From NCBI GenBank assembly GCA_017654935.2, contig CM065691.1, positions 29,974,264-30,038,263 on the forward strand: a stretch of 64,000 nucleotides of DNA, given 5' to 3'. This document shows positions 38,229 to 51,626 of the stretch, piece by piece (positions within the stretch are counted from its first letter, which is position 1; each line of letters opens with the position of its first letter). The position numbers and the translations under genes are program-made. Below the pieces are notes generated by a model. The model was not told the DNA's origin, made no database searches, and was given only the letters and a program-made list of their open reading frames with translations. The DNA is from Phymorhynchus buccinoides. Its lineage: Eukaryota > Mollusca > Gastropoda > Neogastropoda > Raphitomidae.

Positions 38229-39175
38229 TGCATGTCCCTGTCTAATGTCCTGTCTCTATGTGTCCCGGGCCGTCTCTATATGACCCCTCCTCCATATATG
38301 TCCCCGCTCTATGTCACTGTCCCCATATGTGTGTATACCCATCCCTATATGTGTCCATATCTCCCAATCTCTATGTGTCAGTCCCTGTCAATGTGTCCCC
38401 GCGCCATCTCTATATGTCCTTTCTGTGTCCCCATGTCTCTGTCTCTAATGTCCCCGTCTCTATGTTTCCCTGTCTCTGTATGTGTTTTTGCTTCTATAAT
38501 GTCCTTTTCTATGTGTCCCCTTCTATATATGTATTGTAGGCCTATGTCCTGTCTCAGTCATAGAGACGGGGACAAAAATGACAGGGACACATAGAGGACG
38601 GGGACACATAGTGGTTGAGGGACATATAGATACGAGGACACATAGAGAAGGGGACACAATGTCAGGGGCACATAGAGAAGGGGACACATTGATGAGACAC
38701 ATAGAGAAGGTACTGGCACAATGACAGGGAAATAGGGACACATGGAAGTTCAGTTTAACGTCGCGTATCGGCTTTCGCCATGTACGACGGGCTGAACAAA
38801 CAAACCAGGGTATAAACAAAAATTTATGTTCGTGAATCACTGTCCCAGCCAAAAGGCCGAGAAGCGATCAGAATCTGCCTTAAGGGACACATATAGAGAT
38901 GGGGACATATATAGGCCTACACTCAGGGACACATAGAGACGGGGACACAATGATAGGGACAGTCCCCGGGGGACATGTAGAGACAGGGACATACAGAGAC
39001 ACAACACATACAGACAGGGACACATAAAGATGGGGACACATGGACAAATCATCATAGAGACGGGAACACATAGAGACGGAAACACATAAAGATGGGAACA
39101 CATAGATCTAGATGGGGGCATATAGAGATGGGGACACATAGAGATGGAGACACATAAAGATGGAAACACGTATGA
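38229..39175. repeat. Foldback array of degenerate GGGACACATAGAGA phrases
   Basis: Left of about 38555 the phrases read TGTCCCTGTCTCTATGTG; right of it they read in the opposite sense, GGGACACATAGAGATGGGGA, with 20-30 bp irregular spacing. A U2-headed element is inserted at 38744-38882. Reading frames here are repeat artefacts (Met-Cys-Pro runs). Confidence 0.85.
38744..38882 (-). mobile_element. U2-headed short element, copy 3
   Basis: Same body as copies 1 and 2, with a single change in the U2 part (CTGGGACAG for CTAAGACAG). AGGGACACAT flanks both sides (38734-38743, 38883-38892); because the host array itself contains this phrase, the duplication is less decisive here. Confidence 0.8.
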
Positions 39176-39306
39176 GACAATAAATAGCCTCGTAGGACTT
39201 GGCAAGAATTAATGGGATAGGGCCACAACAGGACAGGGCCACACTACAGTAAGTACATGGCTAAATCTCATCATAATTTTTAAAAAAAGGTGTTTTTTTA
39301 GTTTCA

Positions 39307-39309
<3 letters not shown>

Positions 39310-39375
<66 letters not shown>

Positions 39376-39380
39376 TGTGT
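39310..39380. repeat. (GT)n microsatellite
   Basis: About 70 bp of GT with a few CG steps. Confidence 0.95.
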
Positions 39381-40007
39381 ACCAGCGATATGGCCAAAGG
39401 TCAAGATGTGCCACCCCCCTACATTTCTCGGTTGTTTCCATTTTCCGTTCTTGCCTTTCTTACCAAACATAAAGCTGTATTTTATGAACCTTTTCAGCTA
39501 ATTATCTTTGTTGAATAATTAATCAGTCATGATAAAGGCCATTTTGTAATAGGACACCCCCCACCCCCTGTAGTGCAGTAAACCGCGGCATTGGTCACAG
39601 TCCTGGTTCATTGCGTTTTCCCGTCTTGCTTTTATCTTCTACTATTATTGAATGCATATGTTTCATTATGTAAATGGATGAAAATTAGTGTGAAATATAG
39701 CAAATGATAGAGTATGAAGTACTCAATCTGCAGTAAGAAAGGCAAGAACAGAAAAATGGAAACAACCGAGAAATGGAGGAGGGGGGGGGGGCGCATCGTT
39801 ACCTTTACCGCGATATGATTTATGGTGTGTACCCAGGCGAAGGAGTTATGTTCAGAAGGGTCGGTTTTGTTTCTGTTTTTGTTTATTGTTTTTGATTTCC
39901 CCAACCCACCACGTTAGCTTTAAATCTCTTCAGCTATTTGGGTAGCCATCCTCGGCGAAAAGCTGTTATTTCACACATGAATCTGAACAAAGTCAAACAT
40001 TCATTCT

Positions 40008-40312
40008 GATTGTTGTCTCTCTGTCACTGTCCTCACCCTATCTCTATTGTTTTAGTCTCTCTCTTTTTCTGCCAACAAGTCACCAGAATCTTTTTTGTGT
40101 GACTATGAAGCTGAAGAGGTGTAGAATAGAAGAGACAGACACACAGTTTTAATAAGTTGATTCAGTTGTTGTCTCTCTGTCTCTGTCCTCACCCTATCTC
40201 AGTCTCAGTCTCTCTTTTTTCTGCCAATAAATCACCAGAATCTTTTTTGACTATGAAGCTGAAGAGGTATAGAATAGAAGAGACAGACACACAGTTTATA
40301 TAAGTTGATTCG
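40008..40312. repeat. 154-bp tandem duplication
   Basis: TTGTCTCTCTGTCACTGTCC to AAGAGACAGACACACAGTTT is followed immediately by a second, about 90 percent similar copy ending near 40312. Confidence 0.85.
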
Positions 40313-40559
40313 CTGGTTCTCGTGGATTCCTGTCAAGTCATCAAAATACCCCCACCCAACCCCGGCCCACAATCGACATTAAAGCTTCTTTTTAAAAATG
40401 ATACCTGCAAAGGAAACAAGCCATTAATTTAACCCTGGCCATGTTGCAAAACCATTCTTATTTACCCTGCTGTTATCTTTCGGTGGGAATGGTGAGGGAA
40501 TGTGTATACTTGGTTCTGATCTTCTTTTTCATTACTATCAACTACACAGACCCTAAAGA

Positions 40560-40740
40560 AGAACAGTTTAGTTATACTCTCTCTCTCTCTCTCTCTGATC
40601 CGTGCAGCCACTGTGTCCCTTCTTCTTCTGCGTTCCCAGACAATAGTTATGGCCATATCGGATGAAGCCGCACGCATGTGGTCTCTCTGGTCACCCAGCT
40701 GCAATCAGAACCGACACATTCCGATTTCGGGGGAGTTCAA
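40560..40740 (-). repeat. Interspersed repeat fragment with CTTCTTCTTC end
   Basis: TTCTTCTTCTGCGTTCCCAG to ACACATTCCGATTTCGGGGG; the reverse complement resembles 55240-55355 (CTCCGAAATCGGAATGTGTC to CTGGGAACGCAGAAGAAGAG). Confidence 0.6.
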
Positions 40741-41169
40741 ATAAAAGGATAAATGTGTTTGGAAGAATTGATGTATAGAAAAGGCAGGAGAATGCGCCAA
40801 AAAGTCAGAAAAATAGTAAGCTAGACGATAATAGGCCTAATATAAGAAAAGGCAGAGTTAAAGAGAGTAACAGATTAGAGGAAGTTGGTAGAACCACCCG
40901 TGTCCATTATCAGGCATCATAACTGTCTGAAGTCCAATCCTCTGAAAACCGTGGTAAAAGGGCCATCAAGGCCCCAGACCATAGAGGGACATCATTGAAA
41001 TCGGTTCCCAACTTGACTTAAATATGGTATGAGTTTGGTATGAACCACTGAAAAATACTATCTGACAATAAAGATCTCACTCGTGTAAAACAGGCAAAAC
41101 CTCTGACACCAAAAACAAATCCTCTGCCAGTATTTCTTAATCCTCTGAAATTTGCAAATCCTCTGACAA

Positions 41170-43150
41170 TTCTCATACCTGATTATGTAGGGAAGGGATT
41201 GACAACGAAATGCATTTTTTTTATTTCAATGTTCGCGTATGTTGTTCAGTTGTTGTTTTTAAATATATATATATACAGGTGTTGCAAAAAGAATGGATAT
41301 TATTTCTCTTTTACAATATGATTACGACAGGCAAATAATTATTATCAACAGCTAAATTTATATGTAGCGCTAAAACTAAGGCAGAAAGTAAGCAGAAGCA
41401 GTTAGCAGCAAAGACCGGGAATAATTATATTTATTAAGTTGGTGATAATTTCATGGTTATTTTGAATGTCTGTAAAGTACTTGATTCATGGGTGCATGCA
41501 GTGACCAAAGAGTTTACCTGAACTTTCCATCATAACCAGGAGATAGGCATCGTCAAAGGACAGTAGTCCGAAATATTTGCTAATTAAATTGACACCACAG
41601 TCATCCCACTTGTTGTTTTTTCCTTTGTTTTGAATGACATCATAACCCTTGCTATAATGGTCAATGTAAGAGCAAAAAACCCATGAGAAGAACCTTATCT
41701 TCAGGCAGACCACTGCCTGAGCCTGCATCAAATTGCCTGAATTCAGGCTTCAGGCACACCCACATGCACCCCTGTTGATTATTTGTTGCACTTTTTAAAC
41801 ATGGCTTGGATGGTCGCTATTGCAAATTTGAATCCTTTAAGATGTGCTTTGATTTGCTATGGACATTGACTTGTGTGGGTTTCCTTTTGGACAATATTCT
41901 ACGCTTTCTTAAGGATTTTTGTCCGTCTGTTTGTTTGTAACATTAGTTACATGTTTCCTGCAGTACTGCCCCCTGTATCAAGAAGCACGGACCCAGCACT
42001 GGCCAAACGAAGCTACGCTGGCGGGAAAGCTGTGGGGTACCAAGCAAGACCTGGAGACAACCACCAACTGCATCAACAACACCGGACTGGACATCTAAGG
42101 CATGATTCAGCTGGAACGCTGAAGAAGAAGAAGTTGCATGTTACACTGAGCAAATAAGGTATTTTACCTGATTGCTCTCTTTCATGTTTCTTTTCTATTT
42201 ATTGTTTTGATGCTTGATCATCGAGACGAATTCAAACGTTAGCGTGATCTTCAATTAATCTACTCCCGTTTATCATACTTTGTTTAACAGATTTGTTTAA
42301 CGCTAGCAGATTCTAAACTTATTTTATGAACAGCTACAATGTTGTGTTAGAAAACAATCATTAAAGCTTTGAACTAATTGGGGTTATCATTTGGATATAG
42401 GGTTCTTTTAAGATATTTCACAAGTAGTAGTAATATAGCTAAAGAAACTAGTGTTGCAAGCAATGTTAAGATCGCCTTGTGGTCTTGAAGTCAAATACGC
42501 AAGTTTTCTCCTCTCTGAATGAAAGTTAGGTTTTTACGTCCACTCGGCTGCAAAACAGCACATATGGGACGGACCATCAACCAACCATTTTCTCCTCTCT
42601 TTTTGTACTCCCAGTTTTTATAGAAGGCCTATGTTGTGATCTTGATCTTGAGGGTAGGCCTACTTGATAGGGCCATCAAATAAACTTGGGGATAGCACCA
42701 CTAATTGGTTAAAAAAAAGAAGGAATTAGCTAGGGCCTCACTGTCAGTGGTGATAAGCTAGACAGAAAGCTCGGGGGACTTGTTATGAAGGAGCCAATTT
42801 AAAGTGAGAGTGAGAAACGTCTGAACTGGGAGTACGTTTTTGTGGCTTTGCCATCTTGTTAACTACTTAGTTCCATCCTTGAGTTTGTCATAATGTATAA
42901 TTTCTGTATGAGAAAATTGCCACTACAATTACGGTTCTATGTAGTGCTGTCAGCTGGATTGAAACAAAGGAGTTGAGGGGTTTGTTCTACGTCAGTGCTG
43001 TATTTAGCCTTCTGCCTTCTGAAGTGGGGATCACCCGTTGCTTTGTGCACCACTGCATAGAATCGCTTAAAATTTTGTATGGTGGCATATTACCTGAATC
43101 TAATATATGTCTTGTCCAGAAACTGTTTTGGTGTTGGGCTTATTGCCACA
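41170..43150. other. Intergenic sequence, little recognised
   Basis: AT-rich. A segment at 41955-42135 ends in GAAGAAGAAGAAG and may be a SINE remnant. Nothing else is supported. Confidence 0.5.
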
Positions 43151-43153
43151 CTT

Positions 43154-43290
<137 letters not shown>

Positions 43291-43937
43291 TTTGTGCATG
43301 TCCATGGATTAGTTGTTAGTTCAGGCATGCGTTTCCATGCTTCACAATCACAAAAACAGTGACATAGAAACTCGTAAAGACTCTACTTTCTTTCTCTTTC
43401 ATAAACTTTTAATTCTTAATTTTTTCCTTGCACATCCTTGTACCGGTAATTGAAACATGCCATCAAGTAGGAATTCTGTAATGTCGAAAAATAAATACTG
43501 ACTGCAACTAAACCTAGATCTGCCTGCAATCCACCGTCTATTCAAACTATGACCTGTACAGCTTGTACAAAAATATAATCGGTTTTTTTAAAGAACAATT
43601 TTTTCCGTTCAAAATATATTACAGGTTATTCTTCAACATTTATAATACTACAGTTTTAGCCTTCTTGTGATTGTCAATGTGTACTTAAAAAAACACCCAA
43701 AAAACCAAAACACCAGACTGTCACATTCCGATGGTATATCAAGCCTTGGAAAAGCTCACTATTTAAAGAAGTACAAATGCCCAAATAAATTAAAAAAAAT
43801 TGACTACCTGACTGGTAAATAACTAACATTTGGACCTCTAGTGATCTATACTGCAGACGTAATTCAAGCATGTTGAGACAGCAAGTTCTTCAACTTAATT
43901 AATTCCAAAGCTTTGATTTCAAATTGTCACACTTCAA

Positions 43938-44720
43938 AAATCAATTTGAGGCGAAGGAGTATGCAAAAAATTCACGTGATCCATACAAACAAAAAGTTTA
44001 AAACCCTACCTTAAAACAAGGATTTTGAAAGATTCAACCACAAAGAAGGCCACAAAAATATCAGAAGAGTCAGAAGGCAGAATTAGTGACAGAAATGAAA
44101 AGATTGCATTAAAAAAACAACCAGATTGACAAATTTTACATATTTACAAGCATGCATTAAATTTGGATTCTTTATAAAATTTGACAAAATGGATTCATTC
44201 ACTGCATTTTAAGATCTTGTAATAAAAACAAAGTTTATAAAAAACATGCAAAACATTCACTTGTAATGACATGAAAATATACATCCCAAATCCCCATTCC
44301 ACAACCCATCCCCTGTTCTATAAGCATCCAACTCCTATCCTCATAAGGACCTAAGCACATTTTATATAAAAAGTATATAGTCTTAATGCTGCATTAACGA
44401 GACATTTCAGTTACATTGACAATGCTTAAAAGACCTCCGCATCATTAACAAAACGTTTTGTGACATCCATTTTCAGAAATAATTCTTTCAGTAGAATCAT
44501 AAAAATGGCATATTTTATCAGGTTTATAATCAGTGTGAAAACAGAAAAAGCCACACTGAGTGCAAAAGGCCACAGCATTTGTCAGCAATTACACGAATGT
44601 CCTTACAGAAATCAATTTGAGGCGAAGGAGTGTGCAAAAATATTCATGTGATCCGTACAAACAAAAAGTTTAAAACCTTACCTTAAAGCAGCAAAACAAG
44701 GATTTTGACAGATTTAACTA
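43938..44720. repeat. Direct repeat pair about 672 bp apart
   Basis: AAATCAATTTGAGGCGAAGG to AACAAGGATTTTGAAAGATT at 43938-44044 recurs at 44609-44720 with about 10 percent difference and a small insertion. The second copy abuts the foldback array at 44744. Confidence 0.85.
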
Positions 44721-44743
44721 CAATGAAAAATGTGGTATTTGGT

Positions 44744-45570
44744 ATTTGGGGTCCCTGGAATAACGTGGAAAATACAGTTCGTCCTAACGTGGAAAAAGTG
44801 CAAAATCGGCCTAAGGTGGAAAGAAAAATGGCGTCTTGTACATTTCGTCCTAACGTGGAATGTCCCCTAGGGCCTAAGGTGGCAAAACTCCCCTTCGGCC
44901 TAACATGGAATGTATCTTTCGTCCTAATGTGGAATGTTCCATTGGGCCGAACATGGAAAATTCCTGTTCGGCCTAACATGGAATGTGCATTTCGTCCTAA
45001 AGTGGAATGTCCCCTTGGGCCTAACGTAGAAAACTCCACGTATGCATATGCATGTGTGCGCACGCGCATGTGTGTTTGTGCGCGTGCCTCACAAGAGCAC
45101 ATCTATTTTCACCACAAAGTCATATTAAAAGTACGTCCAGTAAGTTTTGCAGCTGAAATGGCTGATGATCAAAACAAAACTCAGCTGTTTTTTGTTTGGG
45201 CATTTTGCAACTTTTTTTTTATAAAAGTAATCAGTTTCGGACAATGTAGTGATTATATAGGTCCCAGGAATAACGTGGAAAGTACAAATCGTCCTAACGT
45301 GGAAAAAGAGACTGATTACTGTTGAATTTGCTACTAACTGTTTGCTTAATCATGCATTTTTGTAACCCTGCATGTACGAAATGAGCATTCCACGTTAGGG
45401 CGGACGCGAGATTCCCCACGTTAGGCCGAACTGCACATTCCACGTTAGGATGAAGCGTACATTCCAATTAGGACAGACAGGACTTTCCCCACGTTAGGCC
45501 CAACCGTACATTCCACGTTAGGACTAAACGTATTTTCCACGTTAGGACGATGTGTACATTCCACATTAGT
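44744..45570. repeat. Foldback array of CCTAACGTGGAA phrases
   Basis: About 11 degenerate phrases (TTCGTCCTAACGTGGAATGT, TCGGCCTAACATGGAATGT) run direct at 44744-45026, two more at 45261-45305, then about 8 inverted (ACATTCCACGTTAGGACGAA) at 45386-45570. Units are 27-33 bp. The block opening GGTCCCTGGAATAACGTGGA recurs at 45260. A 206-codon frame (44705-45325) reads repeated RPNVE/GPNVE but looks like a by-product. Confidence 0.88.
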
Positions 45571-46029
45571 ACGCATTCCCGGTATTTGGTATATTCTAGT
45601 CACAGACTTATCTGTGAAATTCGGACTGCTCTCCCCTGGAGAGCGCGTTGCCGCAAGTGCAGCACCTACCCAATTTCGGGGGGGGGGGGGGCACGGGGTG
45701 AGGCACACTTGAAAAACCTAGCTATCAATTTGTCCATACCAAGCAGCGGGATTTCTCCCTGAGCCTATGATTTGAGTTTTTGTCATCTAAGAATTCTGCC
45801 TGAGTCTTTACCTGAATTTACATAGGTAGGTAATGGCTTTTGTAATGTCTTATTGACTCACTGTCTATGTGCCCCCATTTCTTAATTTTTTAACTACTGA
45901 ACGGAATTATTATTTAATATACATTTTGTGGAAGGATAAGGCACTATCTAAGGAGTTCCATTTAATTTTTTAGAAATAAATGTTATTGTTAATGTCATTT
46001 GAATATGTGTGTTTTAATGTCTCACATGC

Positions 46030-46150
<121 letters not shown>

Positions 46151-46394
46151 AAATGTTTTTTATTGTATGTGTGCATCTTTGTATGTGTGCATTGTAGGAA
46201 TGTATGGTCATGCATGTGTACATTTATTGCAGTTTATGTTAAACATTAATGATTGAATGGCTTTAAAGAAGAAACTGAAACTGAGTAGCCTAGGTGGAGG
46301 TCTTCACTGTATCAGTGCCTTCTGGTTCCCAGTTGTTGGTTGTTAATGCTTTGCATTTTAAAAATGAATGCCTGTTGTCTAAACACACAGAGAT

Positions 46395-46794
46395 TACCAT
46401 ATTTTTCGGGGTACTTTTTTTCCCAGACTGAGACCCTGTGCCTTATTGGCCACTGCAACTAGGGTTATTAACGCCCTTGACGGCAAGAGTTAAGCCCTTG
46501 TTGGTCCATATCCAATAGGGCATTCACTCTTGCAAAAGGCAGCCATTCATTGGCCTCAAATAGGGTTATCGGCGAGAGTTATTCCCTTGTTTGGTCAGTA
46601 CTCAAGCATCTTCCCCCACCCACCAAGGGCATTCACTCTTGTAAAAGGTGGTCGTTGCAGTGGCCAATAGTTATAGTATGACTAATAAAGTAGTAAGAAA
46701 ATATAATAACAAAATCTGAATTTTGTGTAAAATTAGGGTGGGGCTGGGGTGCGCCTTACAAAACGTTGCGCCCTATAGTCTGAAAAATACAGTA
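46395..46794. mobile_element. ACTATAAGGCG-family MITE, longer member
   Basis: TACCATATTTTTCGGGGTAC at left, GCGCCCTATAGTCTGAAAAA then TACAGTA at right. The interior has an inverted AGGGCATTCACTCTTG / CAAGAGTGA-type pairing. Confidence 0.75.
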
Positions 46795-46799
46795 CTTAT

Positions 46800-47659
46800 C
46801 AAACAGCAGTACCCCCAATGCTCTATCACTATCAGCATAGTTGTGTGTTTTTTTAATGCATAAAACATGCGGTACATGTGTTCATACATTGAAAACAAGA
46901 TCAGAGTTGATATGGCTATGTGTCAGTGAGCATTTTCTTCATTCTTCTCCAGAGATCATCTTGGCAAATGACTAGTACTATACGCTGACTTCCTATTAAA
47001 CATCAAAATTAAACATTACCACACACACACACATTTGGCTATCAATCAAACACAAATGAGATCCATGACTAGAAAACAACATAGCCACAGAAAACCTACA
47101 TACAAGGTTTTATAAAAATGCACCTGAGAATATCTTGACAATTTAAAAAAAAAAAAAAAAGGTTAAAAAAAAAAGAAGCCCAAAAAAGCCCAAACCCACC
47201 AAAACAAAAGGATCTGTACAATTTAAAATGAAGTTAATGTTGCTGTGAGATCACTAGAAATAAAGTGGAATAAAATTAATTTTCCAAACAAATTTTGCAC
47301 TTGAGCTTGGCAAGGATAGGCTGCTTGAATTAATATTATCTGGAGCACATTTTCATTGTCATTTTGCACCCTCACTTCAAAATTATTAATGTAAGAAAAG
47401 ACATAGCAAAAGTTTCTTTTGAGGAAATAGGCAATCATTGATATTTTTAAGTATACACTGGTGAAGTACTGTAGTCTGCTGCCACAAACTGATGAGCATA
47501 GATACTGCATAACATATGATGCAGAATAAAATCCGTAAGACATTGTTTTTACATACAAAGAAATGACTTTTTTTTTTTAAATTATGAGAATATAGAAACA
47601 CTTTTAATATTTGCAATCACCAAGAAGCCTTCAGAATTTTATAAGGTATTAGGTACTTT
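46800..47659. other. Intergenic sequence with no recognised feature
   Basis: AT-rich; a 111-codon minus-strand frame at 47223-47558 has no recognisable domain and biased AT composition. Confidence 0.5.
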
Positions 47660-47884
47660 ATAATTATAGTCACAGAGGCATCTCTATGAAATTCGGGTTG
47701 CTCCCACCTGGAGAGTGCGTCGCAGTCAGAGGCGCACCACCCATTTTTTTTTTTTTGTGCATGCGATTTTTTGTGTGATTGATGAAGAAGGAAAGGGGTG
47801 GGCGGGTAAATTTTGACCATATAACAACTTTTTCGTTGCCACTGGCTTTAACATGTGCTAAGTGCATGGCCGGCCGGGCACACG

Positions 47885-47915
<31 letters not shown>

Positions 47916-48022
47916 TCCACATTCAGACCATAAGGCCTGAAAAATCCCCTGTACCCAGGTTCGAACTCAGGTTTACTTGACACGAAGCGAACGCGTTTAC
48001 TATACCACTGTGCCACTCTACA
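47660..48022 (-). mobile_element. tRNA-derived SINE, near full length
   Basis: On the minus strand the head reads TGGCACAGTGGTATAGTAAA (box A, 48015-48005) and GAGTTCGAACCTGGG (box B, 47969-47955), about 50 bp apart as in tRNA. Then comes ATGAGACGATAAACCGAGGT, and a tail shared with 1680-1880. Confidence 0.8.
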
Positions 48023-48744
48023 CCAAGTTCAGTGTATGTGTCATAAACAAACGTAATTATGCTTTAACTGTGCGTTTTATGCATTTAACCAACTAAGCCA
48101 CAACAGCTGAACAGAATATGTGGGAAATGAAAAACAAAAATACTGTTGGCAACAAACAATTTGCATGTACAAAGATTATTACAGCTAGAATCATTTCCAC
48201 TTTCATGTGCACTAACTTCACTAACTTCTAGTATATGCCAGTTATCTTTCGAAGGCTTCATTTCAAAAGTCAAACACAAAAATAGTCTGATTGTTGTAAA
48301 CAACTCATGATCAAATAACTCACCCTGAAAATGATCGCAGAACCAAAAGTGCAAACATTTGACAAAGTCTGAATGTAAAAAAAGGGGGTCTTAGCCGACA
48401 AAATAATTACAGTCAAGCTAAGTAGACACACCGACACCACCCATTTAGAGACACTGACCCAATGAAATCATTTATATCCTAACTCTTTTTTCTTTGACAA
48501 TAGTTTAAACTGCACACACACACGAATTTTGTTGTCACATACACACATACACTCATACAGACAGACAGAGAAACGCACAACCCTCATTCCCATTCCAAAG
48601 TATTCCTGTTCTTACACTAAGCTACAGAACTGGGAGTACAGAAATAATAATCACATAAGAAATCTATATTACAGAATATACATAATGCGACAAATCAAAA
48701 CTAAAGTTACTCAGTAACTTACTGGCATAAATATCCATTTTTGA

Positions 48745-49045
48745 GTGGTATCAATACTAATAATTCATAGAATAATTCATATCACATTTAAATACCAAGC
48801 AAATAAACAAATCTAAAATAAATAAATACAAATATACATGTGAACAAAAAAAACTAATGTTTGTGATCTTTTTAATTTATCCATGCATGATTGGTATCAA
48901 TACTAATTTCACTGCATGATGTGATATCACATTTAAATACCAAGCAAATAAACAAATCTAAAATAAATAAATACAAGATTGTGAACAAAAAAAAGAATGT
49001 TTGTGATCTTTTTAATTTTAATGCATGATTTACAAACATTTCACT
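48745..49045. repeat. About 150-bp tandem duplication
   Basis: TGGTATCAATACTAAT, then ATCACATTTAAATACCAAGC and TTTGTGATCTTTTTAATTT, occur twice in tandem with a few indels. Confidence 0.85.
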
Positions 49046-49068
49046 GCATGATGTGAATAGTAGTGAAA

Positions 49069-49210
<142 letters not shown>

Positions 49211-50804
49211 ATTGGAATGGAATAGACATCCTCACAATCAAATAAAATATTATGATTTTCCAGCAAGAACACACTACAAACTATCTTTATAAGACTAAAG
49301 GTATCAGCATACAATGCGCTCAACTTAACTCAATCAAGTCATTCCAGCCATATATGTGAGGAATTAATAGATAGCTGTCAATTTTATGCATTTGCTTCAA
49401 GTGAATCAGTGTGCACGCCGTACCATGGTCACTTCTAAACTCACTTCGCTCCTTTAGACCACAATTTTGCCTCTGACTTTGCTTTTGTAGTGATTTGTTG
49501 TGGGGAACCCAATTGGTGTGGAGTTTTTCTATATAAAGTCTATATAATTTATAAAAACAAGTCTGATCTACCACTTCCCTATGTCTAAACCTGAAGTAAA
49601 AACCTGTAATCTTCTTTCATTTCTCCTTTTGTTTATGTATGTTTTGTTTGTGTGTATGGCTGGAACGATTTGTGAGGTTTTTTTTAATGTAATTCAAAAT
49701 CGTTGCGATGCGAATGAGTTAATGGTTTGGATATATATACATGCTATGAAAATTGAAATACTCATGGGTGCAACTCCCCAAAATGAAAAAAAAAAGCTGA
49801 CAGGCAGAGGTCAAGGTACCACCCAGGGCCCTGGCTACAGGGGTAGAGCCCCGTTGGAGGAGTCAGGGGGGCAACGCAAGAGAAAGAGATAACAAAACAG
49901 ACATGACAGACAAATAAAATGATGGACTGAGACAGTTTGAGTCTTATAAGCCAAGTAAAATGAATACATTGCCTTTGAAAACAATATGGCATCACCATGC
50001 TGTTTTCAAGATTCCCCGAGAGAGACTTCTGGGATAGTGCCATCAAATTCAAAACGCCCCAAATCGCTTGTGGTCAATTTTTTGTTGTTGGATGAATTTT
50101 AAAAAAAAAAGAAGTTTAGTTGACAAAATTAAAAAGCTGAAAGAGTTGCAGTCATGAATACTGTATTTACACAAAATACAACAGCTATACCTGTCAACTT
50201 TTGCAGCCAATCCTTGAACAACTTGAAGTGTCTAAGACACGAAACGTTGGAAAATCTTACCTCCTAGGTACCTTTTTCTTCAGCTCTTTATTATCTCAAA
50301 AGGTACAGCAGTCAATGTTCCATCTTTTTGCCAATACAAACAAGAAAAAAGGCATTCCTAATAGTAATAAGGCCATATTACATGTTGCATGACATGTCTC
50401 TTTTGCCATGGCAACACAGTGACTGGCTAGGACAGAAACAAATAGGACTGCTGCCTATTGGCAGGTTAGATATTATCACCTAGCAGAATAGATGACTGTA
50501 TGCAGCGAATAGAAACAATTACAATACAACACATTGCTTAAAAAATGTCTGAAATGAAGTACAAGGTAAGTCAGCACAAGTTAAATCAGTCTAAAACAAA
50601 AATTATCCAAGTAAAAATGCTCTTTTCAATATAAAGCATCATGAGATAAAAGACGAATATTCATCAATTCATAATTATAACCATTAATTTAGTTATTAGA
50701 TGCTTCCAGCTTCCAAATAATCAAAATTTTAATTTTACATTGTCTCACTTATCTGATAGTGATACCTTATGATTATAGTCATGCACTTTCAGAGACAGCA
50801 AACT

Positions 50805-51050
50805 TTAACCCTTTCACCGCCAATGTCGCATTTTTGCACCACAATGGTTTAACACCCATGTTACTAAAGGGCATCAAATCAGGGCCTGTTATCCCCAAAC
50901 CCCATTTTCTTAATTTTGGGAGGTAAGGATAGGACTAATGTTATATATGTTACAGAGGAATTTGCAATACTGCAGATGTTTTATTTTCTCAACCCAATTA
51001 ACTTTAATGGTATTTTTTGGCTGAAAAATGGCTGGCGGCGAAAGGGTTAA
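50805..51050. mobile_element. TTAA-flanked MITE, best copy
   Basis: TTAACCCTTTCACCGCCAAT at left and TGGCTGGCGGCGAAAGGGTT then AA at right. Internal GGCATCAAATCAGGGCCTGT is shared with the copies at 3971, 10675 and 55397. Confidence 0.85.
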
Positions 51051-51626
51051 TCTTTTATCATCACACCATTGCCAATGCAAACACCTTCGGATGAAAAATA
51101 GTATTAAAAGATTATCAAAAAGCCCTTCAACCCTTACAAAATCTACAGTCGAGCACACGGTCAGTCCATCCCTACACTGATAATACTGTAGGCATTCCAC
51201 ATTTATCCCCCCTTACGGCATAATAAATACAGTACACTAAATATTCAGCAAAATATATGAGTGCTTTGACTGGGCGGTGTACCAATGTACCATGAGCTTC
51301 GTTGATGTACAATGAACACATTTGTCAGGAGCATACACTTTTCAATAAAAAGGGTAATCATTCATTCGAAACAAGTGTTGTGGCAACTCTAAACACGATT
51401 ACAGTAAATCACTCATAAGATGTCAAATCGGATAAGAGGGGGAAAATAGGAGTTCATTGTTTATGTATGCATGTATCCAGGAGACAGAGAGAGAGAGTAT
51501 GTGTGTGTGTGCAGATATGTGTGTTTCTGTGTGTGTGTGCGTGTGCGAGTGAGCTCCATATGTGCCTGTCAGTTCTGTCAAATATATATAAAATTGATAT
51601 TCCTCACGCCATCAAATTATGTGATA

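Noticed and set aside
38232..38594. 120-codon frame rich in Met-Cys-Pro-Ser
   Set aside because: Translation of the degenerate TGTCCC phrase array; several frames are open in both directions.
44705..45325. 206-codon open frame with repeated RPNVE/GPNVE
   Set aside because: The repeated peptide follows from the CCTAACGTGGAA phrases in one frame; the antisense strand is equally open, and there is no known domain.
47223..47558. 111-codon minus-strand frame
   Set aside because: No recognisable domain, AT-driven composition and no start context; a chance frame is likely.
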